From contig NZ_CP067101.1 in the NCBI RefSeq assembly GCF_016616425.1, forward strand, positions 6,262,001 to 6,326,000: a stretch of 64,000 nucleotides of DNA. Reading direction: 5' to 3'. The notes beneath the pieces are model-generated. The model worked only from the letters and a program-made list of their open reading frames with translations, had not been told where the DNA came from and made no database searches. Position 1 is the stretch's first letter; each line of letters opens with the position of its first letter. The position numbers were made by a program, and so were the translations under genes. Positions 45,915 to 55,312 of this stretch are shown here, piece by piece. Origin of the DNA: Bradyrhizobium diazoefficiens (GTDB lineage: Bacteria > Pseudomonadota > Alphaproteobacteria > Rhizobiales > Xanthobacteraceae).

Positions 45915-47153
45915 TCAGCGGTCCGGTTGGGATAGGTCGACAGATCCGCCTCCCCCGCCGTGATCGCCCGATCGGATCGCGTGCGTTGCTGCCGATGCTC
46001 CGTGACTGATCGTCTGGGCTCGCTTCATCCGACGAACCCAGGCGGGCGTGCTGTCGGAAGCAGCCGCGGAAGAGCCGCCTCCTCCCTTCCCGGCATTGCT
46101 TGACGAGCCGCCAAGACCGGCGGCGACCGAGCGCAAAGGACTTGCCGTACCCGACGCGCTCGCCTCCGAGCCGGACAAGCTCCCCGCCCGCAACACGCTC
46201 ATCGCACCACTTGCAATCGTGCCACCTCCACGTGCCGCGCCCGCAATCGCGGCGTTGGCAACACCGACCGCACCGGCGGCAAGACCGGCGCCGGCCGCGA
46301 TCGCGCCGCCGGCGGCCAGTCCCGTGCCAACGGCGCTTCCCGCACCAAGCTGCGGACCTCCGGAGACGATGCCGTTGGCGATCCCGGGACCGAAGATGCC
46401 GAGCCCCAGAAGTGCGAGAGCGCCTAGGACGAGCGCCATCGCGTTCTCGATGGTCGGCTGGTTGCCGCCGAAACCAGCGGTGAACTGCGAGAACAGCGTC
46501 GATCCGATGCCGACGATGACGGCGAGAACCAGGACCTTGATGCCGGAGGAGATCACGTTGCCGAGCACCCGCTCGGCCGCAAAAGCGGTCTTGCCGAACA
46601 GGCCAAAAGGGATCAGGACGAAACCGGCAAGCGTCGTGAGCTTGAATTCGATCAGTGTGACGAAGAGCTGGATGGCGAGCATAAAGAACGCCAGCAGCAC
46701 GATGATCCAGGCGAACAGGAGCACCGTGATCTGGACGAAGTTTTCGAAGAAGCTGACATAGCCCATCAGCCCCGAGATCGAGTCCAGGATCGGACGTCCC
46801 GCATCGAGACCCACTTGCGCGATCCGCCCTGGCCGCAAGAAATCCGCCGATGAAAGGCTAGTAGCCGAGGCTTTCAGGCCAAGACCTGCGAAACTCTCGA
46901 AGACGATGCGGGCAAGGCTATTCCAATTGCCAATCAGGTAGGCAAAAACACCGACAAACAACGTCTTCTTGACGAGACGAGCAACAATGTCCTCATCCGG
47001 GCCGAAGGACCAGAACAGGCCCGCGAGCGTGAGATCGATTGCGGTCAATGTGGTGGCGAGATAGCCGACCTCGCCTCCGACCAGCCCAAACCCGGAATCG
47101 ATGAAGCGGGTGAAGGTTTCCAGAAACTGATCGATGACGCCCGTGCCGCCCAT
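45915..47153 (-). CDS. trbL: Conjugal transfer protein TrbL (VirB6-like)
   Basis: A 412-residue polytopic inner-membrane protein, with at least six hydrophobic segments from about residue 25 to 260 and the family motif region GLFWSFGPDEDIVARLVKKT. The C-terminal 150 residues are Gly/Ala/Ser-rich and probably disordered (AAGGAIAAGAGLAAGAVGVA), as in other TrbL proteins. It forms the inner-membrane pore platform. The start ATG at 47153 lies 3 bp after the trbK stop. Confidence 0.94.
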   Translation of the reverse strand: MGGTGVIDQFLETFTRFIDSGFGLVGGEVGYLATTLTAIDLTLAGLFWSFGPDEDIVARLVKKTLFVGVFAYLIGNWNSLARIVFESFAGLGLKASATSLSSADFLRPGRIAQVGLDAGRPILDSISGLMGYVSFFENFVQITVLLFAWIIVLLAFFMLAIQLFVTLIEFKLTTLAGFVLIPFGLFGKTAFAAERVLGNVISSGIKVLVLAVIVGIGSTLFSQFTAGFGGNQPTIENAMALVLGALALLGLGIFGPGIANGIVSGGPQLGAGSAVGTGLAAGGAIAAGAGLAAGAVGVANAAIAGAARGGGTIASGAMSVLRAGSLSGSEASASGTASPLRSVAAGLGGSSSNAGKGGGGSSAAASDSTPAWVRRMKRAQTISHGASAATHAIRSGDHGGGGGSVDLSQPDR

Positions 47154-47156
47154 GGC

Positions 47157-47528
47157 TTACTCGTTTTGGCTTGGCATGGAGGGAGAGCCGGACGGGAGGC
47201 GGCTTTCGTCCTTGCGCAGGACAGCAGAGGAGGACGGCGCCGTGCCAGCCATGCTCTTCGAACCGTCAAGGAGCTTGCTTTCCCCCAAGAAGCGGCTGCG
47301 CTGCTCGGCCCAGATCCTCTGGCACTCGAGCAGAGCCTCTTTCTGCTCGTAGGTGACCGAGCGGCATTGCTCGAGCTTTGCTGCCGCAACCTGGTCCGTT
47401 GCGAGCGATTCGGAAGACTGCGGCGCGCTCTTGTCGCCGCGCAGGCGAATGGCGCAAGCTGTGACGACCAGGACAGCGAGGCCAGCCGCCAAAGTCATCG
47501 TTAGCCGTTCGTATCGGTTCTTCATCAT
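47157..47528 (-). CDS. trbK: Putative entry-exclusion lipoprotein TrbK (TrbK-alt type)
   Basis: A 123-residue protein with an N-terminal signal ending in a lipobox-like LVVTAC at about residue 25, then LEQCRSVTYEQKEALLECQR IW, the segment typical of the alternative TrbK family in ICE-type trb operons. TrbK reduces redundant uptake by cells that already carry the element. The ATG overlaps the trbJ stop by one base step (ATGA), and trbL follows at once. Confidence 0.85.
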   Translation of the reverse strand: MMKNRYERLTMTLAAGLAVLVVTACAIRLRGDKSAPQSSESLATDQVAAAKLEQCRSVTYEQKEALLECQRIWAEQRSRFLGESKLLDGSKSMAGTAPSSSAVLRKDESRLPSGSPSMPSQNE

Positions 47529-48265
47529 CAGTGGAACATCTGCACGGTTGTCGGTTGATAGCCCTGCCCTTGCGTCAGAAAGCGCCGCAGCTGCTCCCTG
47601 CCCTGATCCTGCGCGACTGCGTGTTGTGCGGATTGAAGCGTTTGCGCACGCCCTTGCGCGGCGACAGCAGCGGTGAGATCGGCAAGCTGCTGGGCTTGCA
47701 GTGCAAGAAGCTGGTTGCCTGCCTGGCTGGCTTGCAGCGCCCCCGATGCTCCCTGGCTGGCCGTGACCAGGGCCGACATCTGGGTCCGGTTGGTGTCGAG
47801 GTTGCCGACGACGGTTGCCTGCACCCGCATGGCGTCCTGCAAGCTCGCAACCGAGTTCTGCCAGCGTGTTTGCGCGTTGGCGATGAGCAGGTCATCCGAC
47901 ATGCCCATCGCGGCCGGGGCATAGGTCGTGGTGAACGCGCGGTCGATCTGCTGGACATCGTAGGCAATACGTTGCGCCTGGGAGAGCAGCTGCTGGGTGC
48001 GCTGGATCGATTGCGCGATCTGCTGCAACGACGAATACGGCAGGTTCGCCAGGTTCTTCGCCTGATTGACCAGCATTTGCGCCTCGTTCTGCAGCGAGGT
48101 GATCTGATTGTTGATCTGCTGCAGCTCGCGCGCGGCCGTGAGCATATTCTGCACGTAGTTGTTGGGATCGAACACGATCCACTGTGCCTTTGCTCCCCGG
48201 GGCGCTTGGACCAGACTGATCGCGACGATGCTTGCTATAAGATGCGGGCGAACACGGCTCATCAC
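47528..48265 (-). CDS. trbJ: Conjugal transfer protein TrbJ (VirB5-like)
   Basis: A 245-residue periplasmic protein with a signal peptide (cleavage near AKA-Q, residue 27). DPNNYVQNMLTAARELQQIN is the usual mature start, followed by long glutamine-rich helices (QAKNLANLPYSSLQQIAQSI). VirB5-like proteins sit at the pilus tip. The start is either the GTG at 48265 or the ATG at 48262; both overlap the trbE stop. Confidence 0.93.
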   Translation of the reverse strand: MMSRVRPHLIASIVAISLVQAPRGAKAQWIVFDPNNYVQNMLTAARELQQINNQITSLQNEAQMLVNQAKNLANLPYSSLQQIAQSIQRTQQLLSQAQRIAYDVQQIDRAFTTTYAPAAMGMSDDLLIANAQTRWQNSVASLQDAMRVQATVVGNLDTNRTQMSALVTASQGASGALQASQAGNQLLALQAQQLADLTAAVAAQGRAQTLQSAQHAVAQDQGREQLRRFLTQGQGYQPTTVQMFH

Positions 48266-50700
48266 AGAGTTCCCTCCTTCGCCAGTTGCGGAATGAGATC
48301 GCAGGCCCAGCCGAGGTCGCGCGTCCTAAGCCAGCCGGAGACGAACTCGTCCCGTCCATGCTCCTCAAGGACCCGCTCGATGAGACCCTGGTCGGTCTTG
48401 GAAGACGCCGCCGCAAAGCAAAGCGCGATTTCGCCGAGACCCAGGTCGAAGAGCCGGTTCCCGCGGCGCGACTGGCAGTAATAGTCGCGCTTGGGCGTAG
48501 CGCGGGCCAGGATCTCGATCTGACGGTCGTTCAGTCCAAAGCGGCGGTAGACCGCCATGATCTGGGGCTCGATGGCGCGGTCGTTCGGAAGAAGGATCCG
48601 GGTCGGACAGCTCTCGATAATGGCGGGCGCGATTGCGGAGCCGTCGATATCGGCAAGCGACTGGGTCGCAAACACGACGGACGCGTTCTTCTTGCGCAGC
48701 GTCTTCAGCCATTCGCGCAGCTTGCCGGCAAAATCGGCATCGTCGAGCGCGAGCCAGCCCTCATCGATGATGAGCAGTGTCGGGCGGCCGTCAAAGCGAT
48801 CCTCGATCCGGTGAAACAGGTAGGCAAGAACCGCAGGCGCGACGGAAGTGCCGATCAATCCGTCGGTCTCGAACACCTGGACGGAGGCCTCCCCCAGCCT
48901 CTCACCTTCCGCATCCAACAACCGCTCGTATGCTCCGCCGAGGCAGTAAGGCTGCAGCGCGCGCTTCAGCGCATTGGATTGGAGAAGCACGGAGAGGCCC
49001 GTGAGCGTTCGCTCCGCGACCGGCGCGGAGGCAAGGGAACTCAATGCCGACCAGACATGTTCCTTCGTCTCGGGCGTGGCTTCGACGCGCTCGCGCGTCA
49101 GGATCGACCCGATCCAATCGGCTGCCCAGCCCCGCTCGGCAACATCATCGATGCGTGCAAGCGGCTGAAGTGCCACCGAGTCCGACGATTCTCCACCGAC
49201 CGCAGCACCGAGATTATGCCAGTCTCCCGCCATGGCGGTTGCCGCCGCGCGGATCGACCCGCCGAAGTCGAAGACAAAGATCTGGGATTGTGCATAGCGG
49301 CGGAACTGCAGCGCCATGAGCGCGAGCAGCACGGATTTGCCGGCGCCGGTCGGCCCGACCACCAAGGTATGTCCGACGTCGCCGACATGGAGTGAGAAGC
49401 GGAAAGGGGTCGAGCCTTCCGTCTTGGCGAAGAACAGCGGGGGCGCCTTGAAGTGGTTGTCCCTCACCTCGCCCGCCCACACCGCAGAGAGCGGGATCAT
49501 GTGGGCGAGGTTCAAGGTCGAGACCGGCGGCTGGCGGACGTTGGCATAGACTTGTCCCGGCAGGCTGCCGAGCCAGGCCTCGACCGCGTTCACTGTCTCG
49601 GTCATGCAGGTGAAGTCGCGGCCCTGGATCACCTTTTCGACGAGGCGGAGCTTTTCCGCTGACGCGCGCGGATCCTTGTCCCAGACCGTGACGCTGGCGG
49701 TCACGAAGGCCTCGCCGATCTGATCGGATCCCAGCTCCTGGAGCGCGCTGTCGGCATCCATCGCCTTGTTGTGGGCATCGGTATCGAGAAGCGCGGAGGC
49801 CTCGTTCGTCATCACCTCCTTCAGGATCGAGGCGATCGATTTGCGCTTGGCAAACCATTGCCGCCTGATCCTGGTCAGGAGCCTCAAAGCATCCGTCTTG
49901 TCCAGCATGATGGCCCGGGTCGACCAGCGGTACGGGAAGGCGAGCCGGTTGAGGTCGTCGAGAATCCCAGGCGTCGTCGCCGTCGGAAATCCAACGATTG
50001 TCAAAACACGCAGATGCGCGTCCCCCAGCATCGGCTCCAGGCCGCCGGTCAACGCTTGATCGGCAAGCAGCGCATCCAGATACATCGGAATTTCGGGTAC
50101 GCGAACGCGGTGCCGTTTGGTCGAGACCGTCGAGTGCAGATAGGTGAGCGTTTGCTCGTCATCGAGCCAGGCGCATTCCGGCATGAAGCCCTCGACGAGC
50201 TGGAGCACGCGGCTCGTCCGATCGATGAAGCCACTCAGCACCTCACGCGCATCGCCTCCAGTCCTGCGCTGGCTGCCCTCGTAGAGGAGGCGTTCGGCCA
50301 CGGCCGCACTCTCCGCCGGCGGCAGATAGAGAAACGTCAGGTAGTAGCTCGATTCATAATGGCTGCCGGCCTCCTCGAACTGAGCTTTCCGCTCCGCATC
50401 GACCAGGGCCGATGCGACATCGGGAAACGTATCCGGCGGGTAGCGCCCTGCCGAATGCCGCTGCGCCTCGACGAAGACGGCCCACCCCGATCCGAGACGG
50501 CGAAGCGCATTGTTCAGGCGGCCTGCGACGGCAACCAGTTCAGCCGGCACGGCACTGTCGAGATCCGGCCCTCTGAATCTCGCCGTCCGCTGAAACGAGC
50601 CGTCTTTGTTCAATACTATCCCCTCGTCGACCAAAGCGGCCCAGGGGAGGAAGTCGGCAAGACGGGTGTTTGAATGGCGGTATTCGGCAAGATTCATCAT
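48262..50700 (-). CDS. trbE: Conjugal transfer ATPase TrbE (VirB4-like)
   Basis: An 812-residue ATPase, normal length for TrbE. The N-terminal CagE/TrbE domain begins LAEYRHSNTRLADFLPWAAL. Walker A GPTGAGKSVLLALMALQF is near residue 450 and Walker B TLLIIDEGWLALDD near 645, followed by the VirB4-type KKNASVVFATQSLADI. It powers pilus assembly and substrate transfer from the cytoplasmic face. It lies 10 bp after trbD and is coupled to trbJ by overlap. Confidence 0.96.
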   Translation of the reverse strand: MMNLAEYRHSNTRLADFLPWAALVDEGIVLNKDGSFQRTARFRGPDLDSAVPAELVAVAGRLNNALRRLGSGWAVFVEAQRHSAGRYPPDTFPDVASALVDAERKAQFEEAGSHYESSYYLTFLYLPPAESAAVAERLLYEGSQRRTGGDAREVLSGFIDRTSRVLQLVEGFMPECAWLDDEQTLTYLHSTVSTKRHRVRVPEIPMYLDALLADQALTGGLEPMLGDAHLRVLTIVGFPTATTPGILDDLNRLAFPYRWSTRAIMLDKTDALRLLTRIRRQWFAKRKSIASILKEVMTNEASALLDTDAHNKAMDADSALQELGSDQIGEAFVTASVTVWDKDPRASAEKLRLVEKVIQGRDFTCMTETVNAVEAWLGSLPGQVYANVRQPPVSTLNLAHMIPLSAVWAGEVRDNHFKAPPLFFAKTEGSTPFRFSLHVGDVGHTLVVGPTGAGKSVLLALMALQFRRYAQSQIFVFDFGGSIRAAATAMAGDWHNLGAAVGGESSDSVALQPLARIDDVAERGWAADWIGSILTRERVEATPETKEHVWSALSSLASAPVAERTLTGLSVLLQSNALKRALQPYCLGGAYERLLDAEGERLGEASVQVFETDGLIGTSVAPAVLAYLFHRIEDRFDGRPTLLIIDEGWLALDDADFAGKLREWLKTLRKKNASVVFATQSLADIDGSAIAPAIIESCPTRILLPNDRAIEPQIMAVYRRFGLNDRQIEILARATPKRDYYCQSRRGNRLFDLGLGEIALCFAAASSKTDQGLIERVLEEHGRDEFVSGWLRTRDLGWACDLIPQLAKEGTL

Positions 50701-50710
50701 GGAACAACTC

Positions 50711-50974
50711 TCAAGCGCTGAGGTGACCGGGAACGCGCACGTGCCGGCGCACGACCTCGACGAACTCTGGATCGCGTTTTGCGGCTAAGGCCGCGGCCAT
50801 GTGGCCGATGAACGCCAGGAGAAGGCCGGCCAGCCACAAGCGCAGACCGAGTCCGAGCGCGGCGGCCAATGTGCCGTTGAGGATGGCGACAGATCGTGGC
50901 GCACCGCCCATCAGGATCGGCTCGGTGAGCGCGCGGTGAACGGGCACGACAAATCCCGGGACGGGCTCATCCAT
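50711..50974 (-). CDS. trbD: Conjugal transfer protein TrbD (VirB3-like)
   Basis: An 87-residue inner-membrane protein beginning near VPGFVVPVHRALTEPILMGG, the TrbD/VirB3 signature, followed by two hydrophobic helices (VAILNGTLAAALGLGLRLWL and AGLLLAFIGHMAAALAA). Its first codon overlaps the trbC stop by one base. Confidence 0.93.
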   Translation of the reverse strand: MDEPVPGFVVPVHRALTEPILMGGAPRSVAILNGTLAAALGLGLRLWLAGLLLAFIGHMAAALAAKRDPEFVEVVRRHVRVPGHLSA

Positions 50975-51300
50975 CAGATCACCACCCCGCCGCCGAACGA
51001 GAAGAACGACAGGAAAAAGCTCGAGGCGGCGAATGCGATCGACAAGCCAAACACGATCTGGATCAGACGGCGGAAGCCGCCCGAAGTATCACCGAATGCG
51101 AGGGACAAGCCCGTGACGATGATGATGATCACCGCGATGATCTTGGCGACCGGACCTTCGACCGATTGCAGAATCTGGTTGAGCGGCTGCTCCCAAGGCA
51201 TGTTCGAGCCCGCGGCCCAGGCCGGCATGCTGGCCAGATACAACGTCGCAAACGTTGTGACCGAGGTGAAAGCTCGCCCGAGAGACGGTTTGACGTTCAT
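50974..51300 (-). CDS. trbC: Conjugal transfer pilin TrbC (VirB2-like)
   Basis: A 108-residue pilin precursor: N-terminal signal ending near SMPAWAAGSNMPWEQPL, then two long hydrophobic helices (VAKIIAVIIIIVTGLSLAFG and IAFAASSFFLSFFSFGG), as in TrbC/VirB2. In RP4 the TraF peptidase cyclises TrbC; a TraF homologue is encoded here at 62845. It overlaps the trbB stop by four bases. Confidence 0.94.
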   Translation of the reverse strand: MNVKPSLGRAFTSVTTFATLYLASMPAWAAGSNMPWEQPLNQILQSVEGPVAKIIAVIIIIVTGLSLAFGDTSGGFRRLIQIVFGLSIAFAASSFFLSFFSFGGGVVI

Positions 51301-52295
51301 GACTGATCTCCGATTTTTGAAAGGTTGTAGTCGCCTGACGGCCCGAGGCCTGTGCTGGAGGCGAGTTCGCTCAAGCGCCGTTCGGCTCCACGGCCCGCGA
51401 GCACTGCGATGACGTTGATGGTCTCCGCGATCAGCGCGCGCGGGACCGTGACCACGGCCTCCTGGATGAGCTGCTCGAGCCGGCGCAGCGCCCCAAGCGC
51501 GGTGCCGGCGTGGATCGTGCCGATGCCGCCGGGGTGGCCGGTGCCCCAGGCTTTCAAGAGATCGAGGGCCTCGGCCCCGCGCACCTCGCCAATGGGGATC
51601 CGATCAGGCCGCAAGCGAAGCGAGGAGCGCACGAGATCGGACAGCGAGACCACGCCGTCCTTGGTCCGCAGCGCCACCAGATTCGGAGCCCTGCACTGCA
51701 GCTCACGGGTATCTTCGATCAGGACGACGCGATCGGAGCTCTTGGCCACTTCCGCCAAAAGTGCATTCGTCAGAGTCGTCTTGCCTGTCGAGGTGCCGCC
51801 GGCAACCAGGATATTCTTGCGCGCGGCAACCGCATCGCGAAGCGCGCTCGCCTGCTCGAAAGTCATGATCCCGGCAGCGACATAGTCGTCCAGGCCGAAC
51901 ACGGCGATCGCGGGTTTGCGGATCGCGAACGCCGGCGCGGCGACGACCGGCGGCAGCAGACCTTCGAACCGTTCTCCGGTTTCCGGCAGCTCGGCCGAGA
52001 TGCGGGGCGAGCCGGGATGAACCTCGGCGCCCACATAGTGCGCGACCAGCCGAACAATCCGCTCGCCGTCGGCCGCGGAGAGACTCTCGCCGGTATCGGT
52101 GAGACCGCTGGATAGCCGATCGATCCACAGCCGGCCATCGGGGTTGAGCATCACCTCGACGACGGACGGATCTTCCAGAAAGCCTGCGATCGCCGCCCCC
52201 AGGGCCGTGCGAAGCATGCGCGCTCCGCGCAACTCGGCTTCCGAATGAAACGAGTGGATTGCCACGACTGCCCCCGTTGATCGAGCCGCTGGCAT
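51297..52295 (-). CDS. trbB: Conjugal transfer ATPase TrbB (VirB11-like)
   Basis: A 332-residue hexameric secretion ATPase. [20 protein letters not shown] is the family start, Walker [13 protein letters not shown] lies near residue 165, followed by [20 protein letters not shown] (Asp and Walker B region) and [14 protein letters not shown] (His box). The ATG at 52295 has GAGG six bases upstream; the longer frame to 52463 starts inside the neighbouring MFS gene. It is first of the trb operon B-C-D-E-J-K-L-F-G-I plus DUF2274. Confidence 0.95.
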   Translation of the reverse strand: MPAARSTGAVVAIHSFHSEAELRGARMLRTALGAAIAGFLEDPSVVEVMLNPDGRLWIDRLSSGLTDTGESLSAADGERIVRLVAHYVGAEVHPGSPRISAELPETGERFEGLLPPVVAAPAFAIRKPAIAVFGLDDYVAAGIMTFEQASALRDAVAARKNILVAGGTSTGKTTLTNALLAEVAKSSDRVVLIEDTRELQCRAPNLVALRTKDGVVSLSDLVRSSLRLRPDRIPIGEVRGAEALDLLKAWGTGHPGGIGTIHAGTALGALRRLEQLIQEAVVTVPRALIAETINVIAVLAGRGAERRLSELASSTGLGPSGDYNLSKIGDQS

Positions 52296-52456
52296 CAGCG
52301 GCCTCACATGGGGACGAGTAGAAAAAGCAGAACGTGGGCTATCGCAACAATGCCGCCAAAGCGACCGCAGCCTGGCGTAGAAAAAGAAAGGTCCGGAAAG
52401 ACCGCCGGCGAGGCGCCGAAAGCGAACTCCTGGCATAAGGTCGCAACAGGCTGTCC

Positions 52457-54016
52457 TCACCACTCCCCATGTTCATCCGCCTCCAGCATGGCAATCTCAG
52501 CTGGTGGAACACCAACCTCAACCAAGCTCCAGTCGCCCGCTCTTTGGCGCCCGCCGCGAGGCGCACTCTTTCCTTCCCGGCCAGCAAGCCACGGAACGGC
52601 AAACCAGGCGAGCGCCACCAACTGCGGCAATGCGTTCACAGCGAATGCGGTCTGATATGCGATCAAAGGATAGTGCCCGGTCTCGACCGGCCATTGCTCC
52701 AGGATCAGTCCCGTCCCGTACTGCACGACGAATGCCCAGCCGAATTGCAAGACGTTCAAGCCGCCGTTCGCGCGCGCGACCAATTCAGATGGGAAATAAT
52801 CCCCTATGATGGCGTAGGTCAGAGCGGTGGCTGATCCGGCGACTGAGATGACGCACCACGGCAAGAGTGACGGCCAGGGCGGATGCAGGATCAGCATCAG
52901 CTCCGCCACAATCAGCATTGCCGCGACCAAAACAAACAGAATCTCAGTGCTTCTGCCACGACGCCGCACCGAGTTGGCAAGTACACCCAATCCCAATGCT
53001 CCCAGACTCAAAGTGACCGCCATCACGAACAATTCTGTGACGAGACGCGGCCGATCCAGTCCCTCGACATCGCAGAGCCAGGGTGCCGCCCAGAGGGACT
53101 GCAGTGCCCAGGCGGAGCCGATGCAAGTTGCCGATAAAGGCGCAATTCTCCAGAAGCGGGCATCCGAATAGACGGTTCGTAGTGTAACCGGCTTGCTCCC
53201 GTCGTGTGCGCCTGTGGCTCTCTCGGGAACTACGAGATAAATCAGAATGGCGGCAAACGCGCTCGCCGCGGCAAGTCCCCCGAACAGACCGCGCCAGCCG
53301 ATCCAATCCAGGAGCACCTCGCCAGGGGCGGTGGCGGTGACGGCCCCCAATGATCCAAGCATGATCATGAAGCCGTTGATGAGGGCCATACGGTCTCTTG
53401 GAAACCAGAGGACGATGATTTTCAGGCCGGACATCAGGGCTGCCGCAGCCCCAAGCCCGATCATGGCGCGAGCAAGGAGAAGCGACAGGAATCCCGTCGA
53501 TAGCCCAAAGATCGCAGCGCCGGTTGCCGCAACAGCCAAGAGCACGCTCTGGACCCGGCGCGGTCCGAAGCGATCAAGCAGCATGCCGATCGGAATCTGG
53601 ACCGCCATCACGACCAGGAAATAGACCGACGTGACGAGACCGATGTCGGCCGCGCCGAGCCCCAGATCGGAGGCGAGGCGACCGGCAACCAGCGTATTGA
53701 TCGTCCGGAACAGGTAGGAAAGGTAGTACCCGGCCGCGAAGGGAAGAAACACGCAAGTCGCGAGCCGCCATGCAGGGATCGGCTCGACGCATGCCGCAGG
53801 CGATGTTTGCGCCCCCAACTCCTTCGGCTCGCTGCTGCAGGCGCGGCGAGCGGGCTCAACAGAACGAGTTGGGCAGGCTTCGAAAGTTCGGATTGCTGCC
53901 GCCCTCCTCGGCGGCAGCTTTCGGCTCGGCCTCCCCCTGTGGAGCGGCTGCGGACGAACCTTCCTGATCGCCTCGTTCCTCCGCACCCCTCCGACTACCG
54001 TGAGCTTGAGGGACAC
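52457..54016 (-). CDS. MFS transporter inserted in the transfer region
   Basis: A major facilitator with 12 predicted helices from about residue 83 onward: ATCVFLPFAAGYYLSYLFRT (helix 1), then MLLDRFGPRRVQ in the helix 2-3 loop. The start is uncertain. The first 53 codons overlap the ribbon-helix-helix gene in another frame and look unlike transporter sequence, so translation may begin later, for example at a TTG near 53815. It lies between trbB and the CopG-like genes, where Tn4371-like elements normally have no transporter, so it is probably cargo. Substrate unknown. A second, unrelated MFS gene lies at 22840. Confidence 0.82.
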   Translation of the reverse strand: MSLKLTVVGGVRRNEAIRKVRPQPLHRGRPSRKLPPRRAAAIRTFEACPTRSVEPARRACSSEPKELGAQTSPAACVEPIPAWRLATCVFLPFAAGYYLSYLFRTINTLVAGRLASDLGLGAADIGLVTSVYFLVVMAVQIPIGMLLDRFGPRRVQSVLLAVAATGAAIFGLSTGFLSLLLARAMIGLGAAAALMSGLKIIVLWFPRDRMALINGFMIMLGSLGAVTATAPGEVLLDWIGWRGLFGGLAAASAFAAILIYLVVPERATGAHDGSKPVTLRTVYSDARFWRIAPLSATCIGSAWALQSLWAAPWLCDVEGLDRPRLVTELFVMAVTLSLGALGLGVLANSVRRRGRSTEILFVLVAAMLIVAELMLILHPPWPSLLPWCVISVAGSATALTYAIIGDYFPSELVARANGGLNVLQFGWAFVVQYGTGLILEQWPVETGHYPLIAYQTAFAVNALPQLVALAWFAVPWLAGREGKSAPRGGRQRAGDWSLVEVGVPPAEIAMLEADEHGEW

Positions 54017-54512
54017 GCACCCTCGTCCTGCCGAGCCGATCGATCGTCTCCTGGATCAATGGCTGACCGAGCCGTACGCGGCGCTCGACATGCTCCGCCA
54101 GGATCTTGAAGCGCTGCTGGCCGAGCAGGCACGCTTCCCGCTGCTCCGATTGTGCCATCGGCGGCGTCACCGTGAGGTGATAGCGCGCATGCAGGGCCAC
54201 CGTCTCGGCAACGATCGCGATCTGGCGCTCCAGCCTGGCCATCTGGACGCTGATCCGGTCCAGAGTCTCGTGAACGAGCCCTTCGCCAGACCGGATTGGA
54301 TAGAGGAAACGCTCGAGCGCCGACTCGACAATCATGCTCTTGCCGAGCCCCGGGCGTTCGGTTGCAGTTTCAAGTCGCTGAAACATGCGCTCGGAGAGTT
54401 GAACGGTGAGCTTTCTGGTCCGCGGACCTTCGTTCGAGTTCCGCTGCGTATTGCAGTCTGCGGAGTTCACACTCGTGCTGGCGTGGTTTCCAGTTTCTTG
54501 ATCCTGGTGCAT
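53856..54512 (-). CDS. Ribbon-helix-helix (CopG-type) protein, copy 1
   Basis: About 218 residues. The ribbon-helix-helix is RKLTVQLSERMFQRLETATE followed by KSMIVESALERFL, around residues 35-80. A helical segment follows (LDRISVQMARLERQIAIVAE TVALHARY), and a low-complexity charged tail ends the protein. The ATG at 54512 is preceded by a GAAGAAAC site. It is a paralogue of the protein at 54883: both share RHH, LDRI..LER, ETxALxxRxxLT and a final LxxGxxLxxE pattern. CopG-type proteins between traG and trbB are standard in Tn4371-like ICEs and probably regulate transfer or assist the coupling protein. Confidence 0.8.
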   Translation of the reverse strand: MHQDQETGNHASTSVNSADCNTQRNSNEGPRTRKLTVQLSERMFQRLETATERPGLGKSMIVESALERFLYPIRSGEGLVHETLDRISVQMARLERQIAIVAETVALHARYHLTVTPPMAQSEQREACLLGQQRFKILAEHVERRVRLGQPLIQETIDRLGRTRVRVPQAHGSRRGAEERGDQEGSSAAAPQGEAEPKAAAEEGGSNPNFRSLPNSFC

Positions 54513-54882
54513 TGTTTCTTCAGCTCCCCAATTGCGACCGCACAAACCCACCCCGCGCTTCACGCGCGGCGTGGATGGCGGATCGAGACGGATGAATCGC
54601 CCCCAGCGATGTCGGGATGACAGAAGAGCTAATCGGAACGTCGCTTCAACCGCAGCGACATCCCGGTCGTGGTCTGGCGTAGCCAAAGAAAGAAGATGCG
54701 GGCTCGAGATCAGCCGCACCTGTCAACCTTGGTCGTTTGCTGACACAAACGCCCGCTGTTGCACGCTCGGCGGAGAAGGACGCGTCTTTTCCTGCGCCTC
54801 GTGACAGGTTGCCGCTCGCAACTCGGCCTATCGGACCGGCTTTGGCATCTGCGCCCGATCGATCAGGGGAGGTGCGACCTGT

Positions 54883-55302
54883 CTACTCGGGCCTTTCGGA
54901 AGGCACGTCCATACTCACTTCCTTCAGGAGGCTGGATCCGCTTGCAAGCCGTCGCCCAAGCGCTTCGACGAAGCGGTCGTAGCGTTCGCCGCCCTTGGCG
55001 CGCGCTGCGGGGCTTGAATGCTCCGGCAACGCCGGAGTCGAGGTCAACCAGAACCGGATGAAGAGCGCGATGGTCTCGAGCGTGATGCCGTCATTGCGCT
55101 CCAGCCGCTCGAGCACCCGCACAATCCGGTCCAGCCGCTTGGCGATCGCGGCCTCCCGTCGATCGGAATCATCAGGAGACAGGAAGGACCCTATTGCCGC
55201 CTCGACGACAAGCGACTTCGGCTGTCCGCGCCGGCTTGCGAAGGCTTCGAGCGTCTTGAACGTGTCCGGGTCGAGATAGATGCTGAGCTGGACCTTTTTC
55301 AC
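54883..55302 (-). CDS. Ribbon-helix-helix (CopG-type) protein, copy 2
   Basis: A 139-residue protein beginning at a GTG with KKVQLSIYLDPDTFKTLEAF, a ribbon-helix-helix, followed by KSLVVEAAIGSFLSPDD and a helical region (LDRIVRVLERLERNDGITLE TIALFIRFWLTS). It starts 10 bp after the traG stop, so it is co-transcribed with traG. The longer frame to 55521 lies over the end of traG and is rejected. This is the CopG-family gene expected directly after traG. Confidence 0.86.
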   Translation of the reverse strand: MKKVQLSIYLDPDTFKTLEAFASRRGQPKSLVVEAAIGSFLSPDDSDRREAAIAKRLDRIVRVLERLERNDGITLETIALFIRFWLTSTPALPEHSSPAARAKGGERYDRFVEALGRRLASGSSLLKEVSMDVPSERPE

Positions 55303-55312
55303 GCTGCCAGAC

